A DNA stretch of 64,000 bases from Clostridium_S neuense (GTDB lineage Bacteria; Bacillota; Clostridia; Clostridiales; Clostridiaceae): NCBI RefSeq assembly GCF_045310695.1, contig NZ_JBJIAA010000003.1, positions 124,001-188,000 on the forward strand, given 5' to 3'. Shown here one piece after another: positions 1 to 7,097 of this stretch; the first letter of the stretch is position 1; every line of letters starts with the position of its first letter. The notes beneath the pieces are model-generated. The model made no database searches. It saw only the letters and a program-made list of their open reading frames with translations, and was not told the DNA's origin. The position numbers were made by a program, and so were the translations under genes.

Positions 1-185
1 TGCGTATATCTAGAACAAAAATTTGTATATCTAGTTGGTTTTGTAATAGGTATACCATCCATATCAATAGTTATACTGGCCATGTCCATGCTTTCACCGA
101 AATTATCTTGAAAGTTTTGTAAAAAGTTCAAGTCAATTATGTCTTGAAGTTTTACATTTTCTAAAGAAAAGTCATTATTAGGCAA
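1..185 (-). CDS. PocR sensory-domain protein, N-terminal part (runs off the window)
   Basis: Reading leftward from a TTG at 185-183 with a strong ribosome site (AAGGAGGA, five bases before the start), the frame stays open to the window edge, giving about 61 residues. The peptide has the pattern that opens PocR ligand-binding domains: an LQDIIDLNFLQNFQDNF helix, then DMASITIDMDGIPITKPT and NFCSRYT. PocR domains bind small ligands and sit at the N terminus of histidine kinases, chemoreceptors, diguanylate cyclases or AraC regulators, so the output domain, and hence the role, lies outside the window. The gene is transcribed away from the recombinase locus at 443-1003, whose left inverted site (291-313) falls in this gene's upstream region and may affect its promoter. 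Confidence 0.75.
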   Translation of the reverse strand, partial: MPNNDFSLENVKLQDIIDLNFLQNFQDNFGESMDMASITIDMDGIPITKPTRYTNFCSRYT

Positions 186-290
186 ATTATTCCTCCTTTA
201 AAGATATTTTAGTTTGCGACCATAAATTCTCATTTTACCACAGTTAAAAAATTGGCTTTAATTATTATGTTACTCTAAATAAATTATAAA

Positions 291-313
291 ACAATTTATG
301 TATTTTGTTTCAT
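291..313 (+). repeat. Left inverted recombination-like site
   Basis: This 23-base sequence is the reverse complement of 1102-1124 with one mismatch (22 of 23). It has imperfect internal dyad symmetry, with TTATGAAACAA and TTGTTTTATAA half-sites on the minus strand around a ten-base spacer, AATACATAAA. The pair brackets the tyrosine recombinase gene in inverted orientation. Two half-sites around a short spacer is how tyrosine recombinase core sites are built; that it is such a site is inference. Confidence 0.6.
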
Positions 314-442
314 AAAAAATATTTGTAATGTTGCTAAATAACTATAATCATATCTGATGTGATATAATCTATTAATATAATATATAAAAATATTATGAAA
401 CGTTTTTTAATATGGTACATACAAATATTTAGGAGTGATATT

Positions 443-1003
443 ATGGTAGTTGAACCAATAAAAGATAAAAACAAGATAAAACAGATGTATTATTATCTAA
501 ATGGAAAGAACCCCAAGTATGGTCTAATTTTTAAATTTGGTTTGAATACAGGACTTAGAATTAGTGATATTTTACCAGTAAAAGTAAAAGATATTTTTAA
601 TGAGCATGGTGAGTATAGATACTATCTTATATTAAAAGAGAAAAAAACAGGGAAAATAAAGAAAATAAAATTAAATAATGCCATCAAAAAAGTTATAAGT
701 TCATTTGTAAAACAGCAGCAACTAACACAAGAATCATATTTATTCTTTAGCCGCAAAGGCGGTCATTTAAAGCGTATACAGGCTTATAAGGTTTTAAAGG
801 AAGCTGCTAATATTTGTTATATTGAAAATTTTGGAACTCATAGCTTACGTAAAACATGGGGATACTGGACATACAGAGCGTCAAAATATAATATAGGATT
901 AATTATGGATACCTTTAATCATAGTTCACAAAGTATTACTCTTAGATACATAGGAATTAATCAGGAGGAAAAGGATGAATTGTATTCACTTGTGCAATTT
1001 TAA
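443..1003 (+). CDS. Small tyrosine recombinase (phage integrase family)
   Basis: A site-specific tyrosine recombinase of 186 residues. The start chosen is the ATG at 443, five bases after AGGAGTG; an upstream in-frame ATG at 395 lacks a ribosome site. The catalytic set is visible: R39 in TGLRISD, H133 and R136 in THSLRKT, H160 in NHSS and the nucleophile Y169 in LRYIG. Only the catalytic domain is present. The N-terminal core-binding domain of XerC/XerD-type enzymes (about 300 residues) is missing, as in FimB/FimE-like invertases. No excisionase, relaxase or cargo genes are beside it. Near-identical inverted sites at 291-313 and 1097-1134 flank it, which suggests it inverts its own segment. 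It could instead be a domesticated remnant acting elsewhere. Confidence 0.85.
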   Translation: MVVEPIKDKNKIKQMYYYLNGKNPKYGLIFKFGLNTGLRISDILPVKVKDIFNEHGEYRYYLILKEKKTGKIKKIKLNNAIKKVISSFVKQQQLTQESYLFFSRKGGHLKRIQAYKVLKEAANICYIENFGTHSLRKTWGYWTYRASKYNIGLIMDTFNHSSQSITLRYIGINQEEKDELYSLVQF

Positions 1004-1096
1004 ATTAGGTGCCATAATAGGTAAATAGATGGCATATTGTGATTATTTTTAAATCCATGTAGAAATTTTCAAATATATGTGTTACTATGTATATGT

Positions 1097-1134
1097 GCTA
1101 AATGAAACAAAATACATATATTGTTTCATTTAGC
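1097..1134 (+). repeat. Right inverted recombination-like site (perfect dyad)
   Basis: GCTAAATGAAACAA (1097-1110) and TTGTTTCATTTAGC (1121-1134) are perfect 14-base inverted arms around the spacer AATACATATA. Positions 1102-1124 match the left site 291-313 in opposite orientation. No T-run follows the dyad, so it does not look like a terminator. A core site for the adjacent recombinase is the better explanation. Confidence 0.6.
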
Positions 1135-1186
1135 TAAATTAGTGCCTTATTTTTATTTTATGGAATTAATAAACTTCTTAATTGCA

Positions 1187-1225
1187 TAAAAAAATTCTAC
1201 TGAATATTAATAAAAATCAGTAGAA
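1187..1225 (-). terminator. Rho-independent terminator of the exonuclease gene
   Basis: On the minus strand a TTCTACTGA / TCAGTAGAA hairpin (arms at 1217-1225 and 1195-1203) is followed by seven T residues, just downstream of the exonuclease stop. Confidence 0.75.
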
Positions 1226-1239
1226 ATATAATAATGCCC

Positions 1240-1854
1240 TTAAAAATTTTCGACAATCTTGGAAAAATACTTTGGTGGAATGTATCCTTTCTTTACTCCT
1301 TCCGTAACTATTAGGTAAGTAGCAGTAGTATCAAATCTAGCATCATGAAAGTTACCATCACCTTGAAATAGCTTCTGGGTTAAGCTGCTAATTTGAGATG
1401 AAGTTATATTTAAAAATTTTACAACTTCTTCAAGTCTAGGATTTTTGTAATTGCCATTATAATTTATTATTTTGCATATGCTTTTGTAATAATTCATAGT
1501 GCAAAATATATGTTTTGGATTAAAGGATTCTCCTAAAGAAAGCATTTCGTGTGTAAAAAATTTTATATCAAAATTAATATTATGTCCTATAAATATATCA
1601 GCTGTTTTAAAATCTTCTGAAAAACTTTCCAAGCTATCCTGAAAAGCTCTTCCGCCACTTAATTCACGTAAAATTTCAACACTAAAACCATGAACATCTT
1701 CTGCACTTGGTTCTACGTAGTCTACAGTAAAAAATATGTTTTTCCCAATAGTTTTATTTGGTTTTACATTTGTATCTACGAGTATGTAGCTTAATTGGCA
1801 TATATGCCCTGGTTTTAAGCCAGTTGTTTCTGTATCGAAAAATATCATCTTCAT
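1240..1854 (-). CDS. DEDDh 3'-5' exonuclease (DNA polymerase III epsilon-like)
   Basis: A 204-residue DnaQ-fold exonuclease. The three Exo motifs are present: FDTETTGL at residues 5-12 (ExoI, metal-binding D and E), GHNINFD near residue 90 (ExoII), and HDARFD near residue 170 (ExoIII with the DEDDh histidine). It is far shorter than PolC and has no polymerase or helicase domain, so it is a stand-alone proofreading-type or RNA/DNA-trimming nuclease; the substrate cannot be told. The ATG at 1854 follows GGAGTT by about ten bases; an ATG two codons on is an alternative. It is a single gene with its own terminator, divergent from metG. Confidence 0.85.
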   Translation of the reverse strand: MKMIFFDTETTGLKPGHICQLSYILVDTNVKPNKTIGKNIFFTVDYVEPSAEDVHGFSVEILRELSGGRAFQDSLESFSEDFKTADIFIGHNINFDIKFFTHEMLSLGESFNPKHIFCTMNYYKSICKIINYNGNYKNPRLEEVVKFLNITSSQISSLTQKLFQGDGNFHDARFDTTATYLIVTEGVKKGYIPPKYFSKIVENF

Positions 1855-1961
1855 ATCTTATCGTAACTCCTATATAATTTTTAGTATATTCAGTATTATA
1901 GACTAAAAGAAAGGGGACAGCAAATGTAACTAAATACTACCATGCATAAAGAGACATAATG

Positions 1962-1995
1962 TTGACAATAATAGATTTATGTACTAATATATAAT
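1962..1995 (+). promoter_or_regulatory. Predicted promoter of the metG leader
   Basis: TTGACA at 1962-1967 is followed 17 bases later by TAATAT (1985-1990), with TATAAT at 1990-1995 as a less well spaced alternative. It lies immediately upstream of the T-box stem I sequence. Confidence 0.6.
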
Positions 1996-1997
1996 CT

Positions 1998-2287
1998 ATA
2001 AATGCAGTGATGGGAAGAGTAATAAATGGATGCATGCAAAGAGAACTGATGTATGGTGAAATTCAGTGATGCAAAAGTTTGTGAACATGGCCCCGGAGCA
2101 GAATATCTGAAGTTTAGTAGGATATTACGTGAGCATACGTTAAGATGCAGGGTGATAAAATAAATTTTAAATTTAGGAGTCACTTAGTGAGATTTTTGTC
2201 GCGAGATAAAAATAAAATAGAGTGGTAACGCGTAAATTCGCCTCTAAGTAAAAATATATAAGTTTTTACTTAGGGGCTTTTTATATT
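1998..2287 (+). promoter_or_regulatory. T-box leader (Met specifier) controlling metG
   Basis: A tRNA-sensing T-box riboswitch. Stem I carries the usual GTGATGGGAAGAGTA opening and an AGAGA motif, and the specifier loop reads GTGAAC-ATG-GCCC, with the methionine codon at 2087-2089. The T-box bulge AGAGTGGTAACGCG is at 2219-2232. Its UGGU pairs with the ACCA 3' end of uncharged tRNA-Met. A terminator hairpin (arms 2241-2254 and 2263-2276) followed by a T-run competes with the antiterminator. Transcription should therefore read into metG only when tRNA-Met is uncharged. Confidence 0.9.
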
Positions 2288-2307
2288 TTTAGAGGAGGAA
2301 TTTTATA

Positions 2308-4257
2308 ATGTCAGAAAAGAAACCATTTTATATTACAACCCCTATTTATTATCCATCTGCAAAACTTCATATAGGAAACACATATACAACGGTTGCAGCA
2401 GATGCTATTGCAAGATTTAAAAGACTTCAAGGTTATGATGTATTTTTCTTAACAGGTTCAGATGAGCACGGACAGAAAATACAGAGAATAGCAGAAAAAG
2501 AAGGAGTTACTCCTAAACAATATGTTGATAAAATAGTTGCAGGTATAAAAGACTTATGGAAAATGATGAATATAAGTTATGATAAGTTTATAAGAACAAC
2601 AGATGATTATCATGTAGAAACTGTACAAAAAATATTTAAGCAGCTTTATGATCAGGGTGATATATATAAAGGCTCATATGAAGGTTGGTATTGTACACCT
2701 TGTGAATCCTTCTGGACTGAAACTCAGCTGCAGGATGGCAAGTGCCCAGACTGCGGAAGACCTGTAGAAAAAACCAAGGAAGAAGCATATTTCTTCAAGA
2801 TGTCAAAGTATGCAGATAAACTTATAAAATATATAGAAGATCATCCACATTTCATTCAACCAGAATCAAGAAAAAATGAAATGCTAAATAATTTCTTAAG
2901 ACCTGGACTTCAAGATTTATGTATTTCAAGAACATCATTTAATTGGGGAATACCAGTTACTTTTGATGAAAAACATGTTATTTATGTTTGGATAGATGCA
3001 CTTTCAAACTATATAACAGCTCTTGGCTATGGCGGTAGTAACGATGAAGACTTTAAAAAGTATTGGCCTTGCGATGTTCATCTTGTAGGAAAAGACATAA
3101 TAAGATTCCACACAATTTATTGGCCAATTATGCTTATGGCTCTTGGACTTGAACTTCCAAAACAAGTTTTTGGTCACGGCTGGCTTTTAGTTGACGGTGG
3201 AAAAATGTCAAAGTCAAAGGGAAATGTTGTAGATCCAGTGCTTTTAGTTAATCATTTTGGAACAGATCCTGTAAGATATTATCTTTTACATGAGATACCA
3301 TTTGGAGCAGATGGATTATTCAATAATGAAATCTTTATAAAAAAGATAAATTCCGATCTTGCAAATGATCTTGGAAATTTAGTTTCAAGAACTGTAGCTA
3401 TGATTGAAAAATATTTTGATGGAGTTATTCAGGCACCTACAGCAAAGGAAGAACTCGATAATGAACTTATAGATTTAGCAATTGGACTTCCAGGAAAACT
3501 TGATGCTGACATAAAAGATTTAAAGATACCTGAAGCACTTGATCATATATGGGATGTTATAAAGAGAGCAAATAAATATATAGATGAAACAACACCATGG
3601 GTTCTAGCTAAAGATGCTTCTAAGAAGGAAAGACTTGGAACAGTTCTATATAATTTGGTGGAATCACTTAGAATAGTATCAGTTGTACTTTCTGCATTTT
3701 TGCCAGATACAAGCGAAAAAATAAATGCTCAGCTTAATGTTGAAGCTTCAAGCTGGGAGAGTATTGCTTCTTTTGATGGAACAAGAGCAGGAACAAAGGT
3801 TAATAAGGGAGAGGTTATCTTCCCTAGAATAGATGTAGATAAAGCTATTGATGAGCTTAATAAATTAAAAGAAGAGCAGATGAAAAAAGCAGCTGGAGCT
3901 GAAGCGCCAAAAGCTAAACCAATAAAACCTGAAGTTACTATAGAGGATTTTGAAAAGCTTGATTTTAGAATTGTAAAAGTATTAGAGTGCGAGCCAGTAA
4001 AGAAATCTAATAAACTTCTTAAACTTAAAGTTGACTTAGGCGGAGAAGAAAGACAGGTAGTATCAGGAATATCAAAATTCTACAAGCCAGAAGAGCTTAT
4101 TGGAAAATCTGTAATACTTGTTGCTAACTTAAAGCCTGTAAAACTTAGAGGTGAATTATCTCAAGGTATGATACTTTGTGCATCAGATGATGCAGATAGT
4201 AAATTATTTGCAGCAACTATTGAGGGCGAACTTCCAACTGGTAGTATAGTGAGATAA
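2308..4257 (+). CDS. metG: Methionyl-tRNA synthetase
   Basis: Class I synthetase charging tRNA-Met, 649 residues, close to the B. subtilis type. The HIGH-like signature is HIGN in YPSAKLHIGNTY near residue 20, and the KMSKS loop is GGKMSKSKGN near residue 300. A Cys4 zinc knuckle, CTPC...CPDC, lies at about 129-150. The last 110 residues form the Trbp111/EMAP-type tRNA-binding OB fold (DFRIVKVLECE, then VSGISKFY), joined by an Ala/Lys/Pro-rich linker. The ATG follows AGAGGAGG. Expression is under the T-box just upstream, and a strong terminator follows the stop. Confidence 0.97.
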   Translation: MSEKKPFYITTPIYYPSAKLHIGNTYTTVAADAIARFKRLQGYDVFFLTGSDEHGQKIQRIAEKEGVTPKQYVDKIVAGIKDLWKMMNISYDKFIRTTDDYHVETVQKIFKQLYDQGDIYKGSYEGWYCTPCESFWTETQLQDGKCPDCGRPVEKTKEEAYFFKMSKYADKLIKYIEDHPHFIQPESRKNEMLNNFLRPGLQDLCISRTSFNWGIPVTFDEKHVIYVWIDALSNYITALGYGGSNDEDFKKYWPCDVHLVGKDIIRFHTIYWPIMLMALGLELPKQVFGHGWLLVDGGKMSKSKGNVVDPVLLVNHFGTDPVRYYLLHEIPFGADGLFNNEIFIKKINSDLANDLGNLVSRTVAMIEKYFDGVIQAPTAKEELDNELIDLAIGLPGKLDADIKDLKIPEALDHIWDVIKRANKYIDETTPWVLAKDASKKERLGTVLYNLVESLRIVSVVLSAFLPDTSEKINAQLNVEASSWESIASFDGTRAGTKVNKGEVIFPRIDVDKAIDELNKLKEEQMKKAAGAEAPKAKPIKPEVTIEDFEKLDFRIVKVLECEPVKKSNKLLKLKVDLGGEERQVVSGISKFYKPEELIGKSVILVANLKPVKLRGELSQGMILCASDDADSKLFAATIEGELPTGSIVR

Positions 4258-4261
4258 TTTA

Positions 4262-4303
4262 AAAAAAGGTGGAAAAGATATTAAAGCTTTTCCACCTTTT
4301 TTT
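4262..4303 (+). terminator. metG terminator
   Basis: AAAGGTGGAAAAG pairs with CTTTTCCACCTTT, followed by a run of T, directly after the metG stop. Confidence 0.85.
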
Positions 4304-4316
4304 ATAAGCATTTAAT

Positions 4317-4359
4317 AAAACCATCTACAATCAAATTAAATTTGATTGTAGATGGTTTT
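4317..4359. terminator. Bidirectional terminator between metG and csp
   Basis: Perfect 19-base inverted arms (4317-4335 and 4341-4359) with a five-base loop and an A-run/T-run on the two sides, so it can end transcription from either convergent gene. Confidence 0.75.
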
Positions 4360-4385
4360 ATTTAGAAGATTATATATTTAAAGGA

Positions 4386-4583
4386 CTAATGTTTTCTTAC
4401 ATTAATTGCCTGTTCACCCTTTTGACCTTCAGTTACATCAAACTCAACTTCCTGACCTTCTTCAAGAGTTTTAAATCCATCTTCTTTAATACCTGAATAA
4501 TGTACGAATACATCATTTCCTTCCTGGGTTGTAATAAATCCAAACCCCTTTTGAGAATTAAACCATTTAACTGTTCCTAACAT
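4386..4583 (-). CDS. csp: Cold shock protein (CspA family)
   Basis: A 65-residue single cold-shock domain protein that binds single-stranded nucleic acid and acts as an RNA chaperone. RNP1 is KGFGFI and RNP2 is VFVHY, and the protein opens with MLGTVKWFN as the family does. The start at 4583 follows GGAGGT by five to six bases; the longer in-frame extension is leader, not protein. It converges on metG and is separated from it by two terminators. About 200 bases of AT-rich sequence upstream separate it from the divergent mntH. Confidence 0.95.
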   Translation of the reverse strand: MLGTVKWFNSQKGFGFITTQEGNDVFVHYSGIKEDGFKTLEEGQEVEFDVTEGQKGEQAINVRKH

Positions 4584-4799
4584 AAAAAGACCTCCAAAAT
4601 AAAATATAAGATGAAAAATCATTCATCTAATTAATAGTATATCTATTAATTTGGATTATATACATATATTTTATAAATAATATAAAAATACTGTTATAAT
4701 AAAATTGTATGTTAAAATATTATTGATAAGAAGCTTTACTTTGAAGTTTAAGATGAAATTTATATTAAAATGTAGGTAAGACTTTTATGAGGTGATTTT

Positions 4800-6059
4800 A
4801 TGAAGCATAAATTTAATATATTTAAGGGAGAACATAAACCTAGTTTTGGAGCGAGAGATTTTTTAAAATATGTAGGACCTGGACTGCTTGTTACAGTTGG
4901 TTTTGTAGATCCTGGAAACTGGGCATCTAATGTATCAGCTGGTGCAGATTATGGATATAAGCTATTGTGGATGGTAACACTTTCAACGATTATGCTTATA
5001 ATATTACAGCATAATGCAGCTCATCTTGGAATAGTTACAGGGGATTGTTTATCCGAGGCAACAACAAAAAATGTAAAGCCTGGATTAAATAAATTTATAT
5101 TATTTAGTGGAGTGGGTGCATCAATATCTACAGCTATGGCAGAACTTTTAGGTGGGGCAATAGCTTTAAATATGCTTTTTAAAATTCCAATAAAAGTAGG
5201 AACCTTGATAATGTTGTTTGTTGTTATATGGATGCTTTTTTCAAATTCGTATAAAAAGCTTGAAAGATGGATAATAGGCTTTGTTTCGATTATAGGAATT
5301 TCATTTATATTAGAAATTACATTAGTGAACATAGATTGGAAAGTTGCAGCTATTAGTCTTATAAAGCCAGAAATACCTAGAGGATCTATGCCAATAATAA
5401 TGAGCGTTTTAGGAGCAGTTGTCATGCCGCATAATTTATTTTTACATTCTGAAATTATACAGAGCAGGCAGTGGAATGTTGAGAAAGAAGAAGTTATAAA
5501 AAAGCAGCTCAAATACGAATTTTTTGATACGATTTTTTCCATGCTCATAGGTTGGGCAATAAATAGTTCAATGATATTGCTTGCAGCAGGCACATTTTTT
5601 TCAAGTGGTATTAAAGTTAATGAACTTACTCAAGCACAAAGTATGCTTAGACCAATTCTTGGAAATCGTGCATCAATAATATTTGCTGTAGCACTATTGT
5701 TTTCAGGCATATCATCAACAGTTACAGCAGGTATGGCAGGTGGAAGTATATTTGCAGGCATATACAAGGAACCATATGATATAAGAGATAGTCATACAAA
5801 GATGGGTGTGTTAATAACTATTGTTTTGGCAGCAGTTGTAATATTTTTTATAAAAGATCCATTTAAGGGGCTGATATATTCTCAGATGCTTTTAAGTGTG
5901 CAACTCCCTATAACTATATTTACACAAATATATCTCACGTCCTCAAAAAAGGTTATGGGGAAATTTTCGAATGGAATTGTTGATAAAGCACTTCTTATAA
6001 TAATAGGAGTAATTGTTACTGGCCTTGATATAGGATTATTAATTACATCTTTTAACTGA
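4800..6059 (+). CDS. mntH: Nramp-family manganese/iron transporter, canonical type
   Basis: A proton-coupled divalent metal importer of 419 residues with about eleven membrane helices. The two unwound-helix metal-binding motifs are intact: DPGNW in helix 1 (near residue 37) and MPHN in helix 6 (near residue 205). These residues (Asp, Asn, Met) are the known transition-metal ligands of the family, so Mn(II)/Fe(II) is the expected substrate. This contrasts with the second Nramp gene at 51992-53218, which has lost both motifs. The ATG follows GAGGTG. It appears monocistronic; no clear MntR or DtxR operator was recognised upstream. Confidence 0.9.
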   Translation: MKHKFNIFKGEHKPSFGARDFLKYVGPGLLVTVGFVDPGNWASNVSAGADYGYKLLWMVTLSTIMLIILQHNAAHLGIVTGDCLSEATTKNVKPGLNKFILFSGVGASISTAMAELLGGAIALNMLFKIPIKVGTLIMLFVVIWMLFSNSYKKLERWIIGFVSIIGISFILEITLVNIDWKVAAISLIKPEIPRGSMPIIMSVLGAVVMPHNLFLHSEIIQSRQWNVEKEEVIKKQLKYEFFDTIFSMLIGWAINSSMILLAAGTFFSSGIKVNELTQAQSMLRPILGNRASIIFAVALLFSGISSTVTAGMAGGSIFAGIYKEPYDIRDSHTKMGVLITIVLAAVVIFFIKDPFKGLIYSQMLLSVQLPITIFTQIYLTSSKKVMGKFSNGIVDKALLIIIGVIVTGLDIGLLITSFN

Positions 6060-6195
6060 AAAATATGGATTGTGTACTGATTCTTCTCAAGTTTGATATT
6101 TCTAAAAAGCTTTTTATTAATTTTAAACTTCTAATCTATATTTACAGCATTACTATAATGATTTATACTTATGATGCATATAAACTTTTAGATAT

Positions 6196-6224
6196 GGGAG
6201 GAAGGAGTCAGAGTATATTCTGAC
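6196..6224 (+). promoter_or_regulatory. busR ribosome site followed by a small hairpin
   Basis: A strong purine-rich site (GGGAGGAAGGAG, 6196-6207) lies about 25 bases before the ATG at 6233, but GTCAGA (6207-6212) can pair with TCTGAC (6219-6224). Folding that hairpin would bring the ribosome site to about eight bases from the start. In-frame stops exclude an earlier start. Confidence 0.45.
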
Positions 6225-6232
6225 GGTTAAAA

Positions 6233-6859
6233 ATGGCTGAATCTATAGTTAAACCAGTTTATCAAAAAATAGCAATTGATATTGCAAATAGAATATTAAA
6301 TGGAGATATTACAGTAGGCGGTAAATTGTATGGAAGATCTGTGCTTGCAAGTAAATACAATGTGTCACCTGAGACTATAAGAAGGGCTATAGCTATATTA
6401 AGTGATATGGGTATAGTTGATGTTGTTAAGGGCAGCGGAATCACAATAAAATCAGTAGATAATTGTCTGAAATTTATTGATAAATATAAAGAAATTGATT
6501 CTATGCAGTCTTTAAAGAAGGAAGTTGAAAATTTAATACATAAAAAAGATGAATATGAAAAGAAAATAAACAGCGTAATAAATGAGTTGGTGGACTACTC
6601 AAGCAGATTTAGCAAAAGTAATCCATTTACTCCATTTGAATTTGAAATATATGACGGCATGGAAATAGTGGGAAGAAGTATATCAGAAACAAAGTTTTGG
6701 CAAAATACAGGTGCTACGATTGTAGCAATAAGGCGATGTGAAAAACTAATACTTTCTCCAGGACCTTATGCTACTTTTGAAAGTAAAGATACAATTATTG
6801 CTATAGGTGATGAAACTAGTTATTATCGTTTAAGAAAGTTTTTATATAAAGATGAATAA
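6233..6859 (+). CDS. busR: BusR-like GntR/RCK_C transcriptional repressor
   Basis: A 208-residue regulator with three parts: a GntR-type winged helix at about 10-75 (YGRSVLASKYNVSPETIRRA is the recognition helix region), a helical coiled-coil segment at about 85-125 rich in Lys/Glu, and a TrkA-C/RCK_C domain at about 140-205 (GATIVAIRR, LSPGPYATF, DTIIAIG). This architecture is that of BusR, which represses osmolyte importer genes when its RCK_C domain binds cyclic di-AMP. The next operon encodes exactly such an importer, and its leader has two bipartite inverted repeats (6968-6997 and 7049-7078). The architecture and context are seen directly; c-di-AMP binding is inferred from the family. 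Confidence 0.88.
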   Translation: MAESIVKPVYQKIAIDIANRILNGDITVGGKLYGRSVLASKYNVSPETIRRAIAILSDMGIVDVVKGSGITIKSVDNCLKFIDKYKEIDSMQSLKKEVENLIHKKDEYEKKINSVINELVDYSSRFSKSNPFTPFEFEIYDGMEIVGRSISETKFWQNTGATIVAIRRCEKLILSPGPYATFESKDTIIAIGDETSYYRLRKFLYKDE

Positions 6860-6868
6860 TAAAAATGA

Positions 6869-6904
6869 AGTGCCATGTAGCTAAGCTGTGGCACTTTATT
6901 TTTT
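6869..6904 (+). terminator. busR terminator
   Basis: AAGTGCCA pairs with TGGCACTT, followed by a T-rich tract, shortly after the busR stop. It separates busR from the transporter operon. Confidence 0.75.
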
Positions 6905-6967
6905 ATAAAAAAACTGTATGTAAAATATTACTATTTACATAATTAATATATTATAATATAATTAAAG

Positions 6968-6997
6968 AAACAACCTCATACATAAAGAAAGTTGTTT
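6968..6997 (+). promoter_or_regulatory. Bipartite operator 1 of the osmolyte transporter
   Basis: AAACAAC (6968-6974) and GTTGTTT (6991-6997) are exact inverted half-sites 16 bases apart. The second half overlaps a possible -35 (TTGTGA 6996-7001) that is 16 bases from a TAAAAT -10 (7018-7023). It is the likely BusR site. Confidence 0.65.
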
Positions 6998-7048
6998 GTG
7001 ATAAAACTATATATAAATAAAATATTAAAATTTTTTTTATAATAAAAG

Positions 7049-7078
7049 AAACAACTTTGAAATTTAAAAAGGTTGTTT
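7049..7078 (+). promoter_or_regulatory. Bipartite operator 2 of the osmolyte transporter
   Basis: A second AAACAAC-N16-GTTGTTT (half-sites 7049-7055 and 7072-7078), identical in half-sites and spacing to operator 1, centred 81 bases further on and ending just before the ribosome site of the ATPase gene. Confidence 0.65.
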
Positions 7079-7097
7079 ATATAAAAGGAGGAATTAC

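Noticed and set aside
1097..1134. Terminator of the recombinase gene
   Set aside because: The dyad is perfect but no T-run follows, and its sequence is shared with the site at 291-313, which fits a recombination site better.
291..1134. Integrated mobile element with att sites
   Set aside because: The flanking repeats are inverted rather than direct, and there are no cargo, excisionase or replication genes.
1977..2183. Minus-strand open frame of 68 codons
   Set aside because: It lies inside the metG T-box leader, has Cys/Ser/His-rich random composition and no ribosome site.
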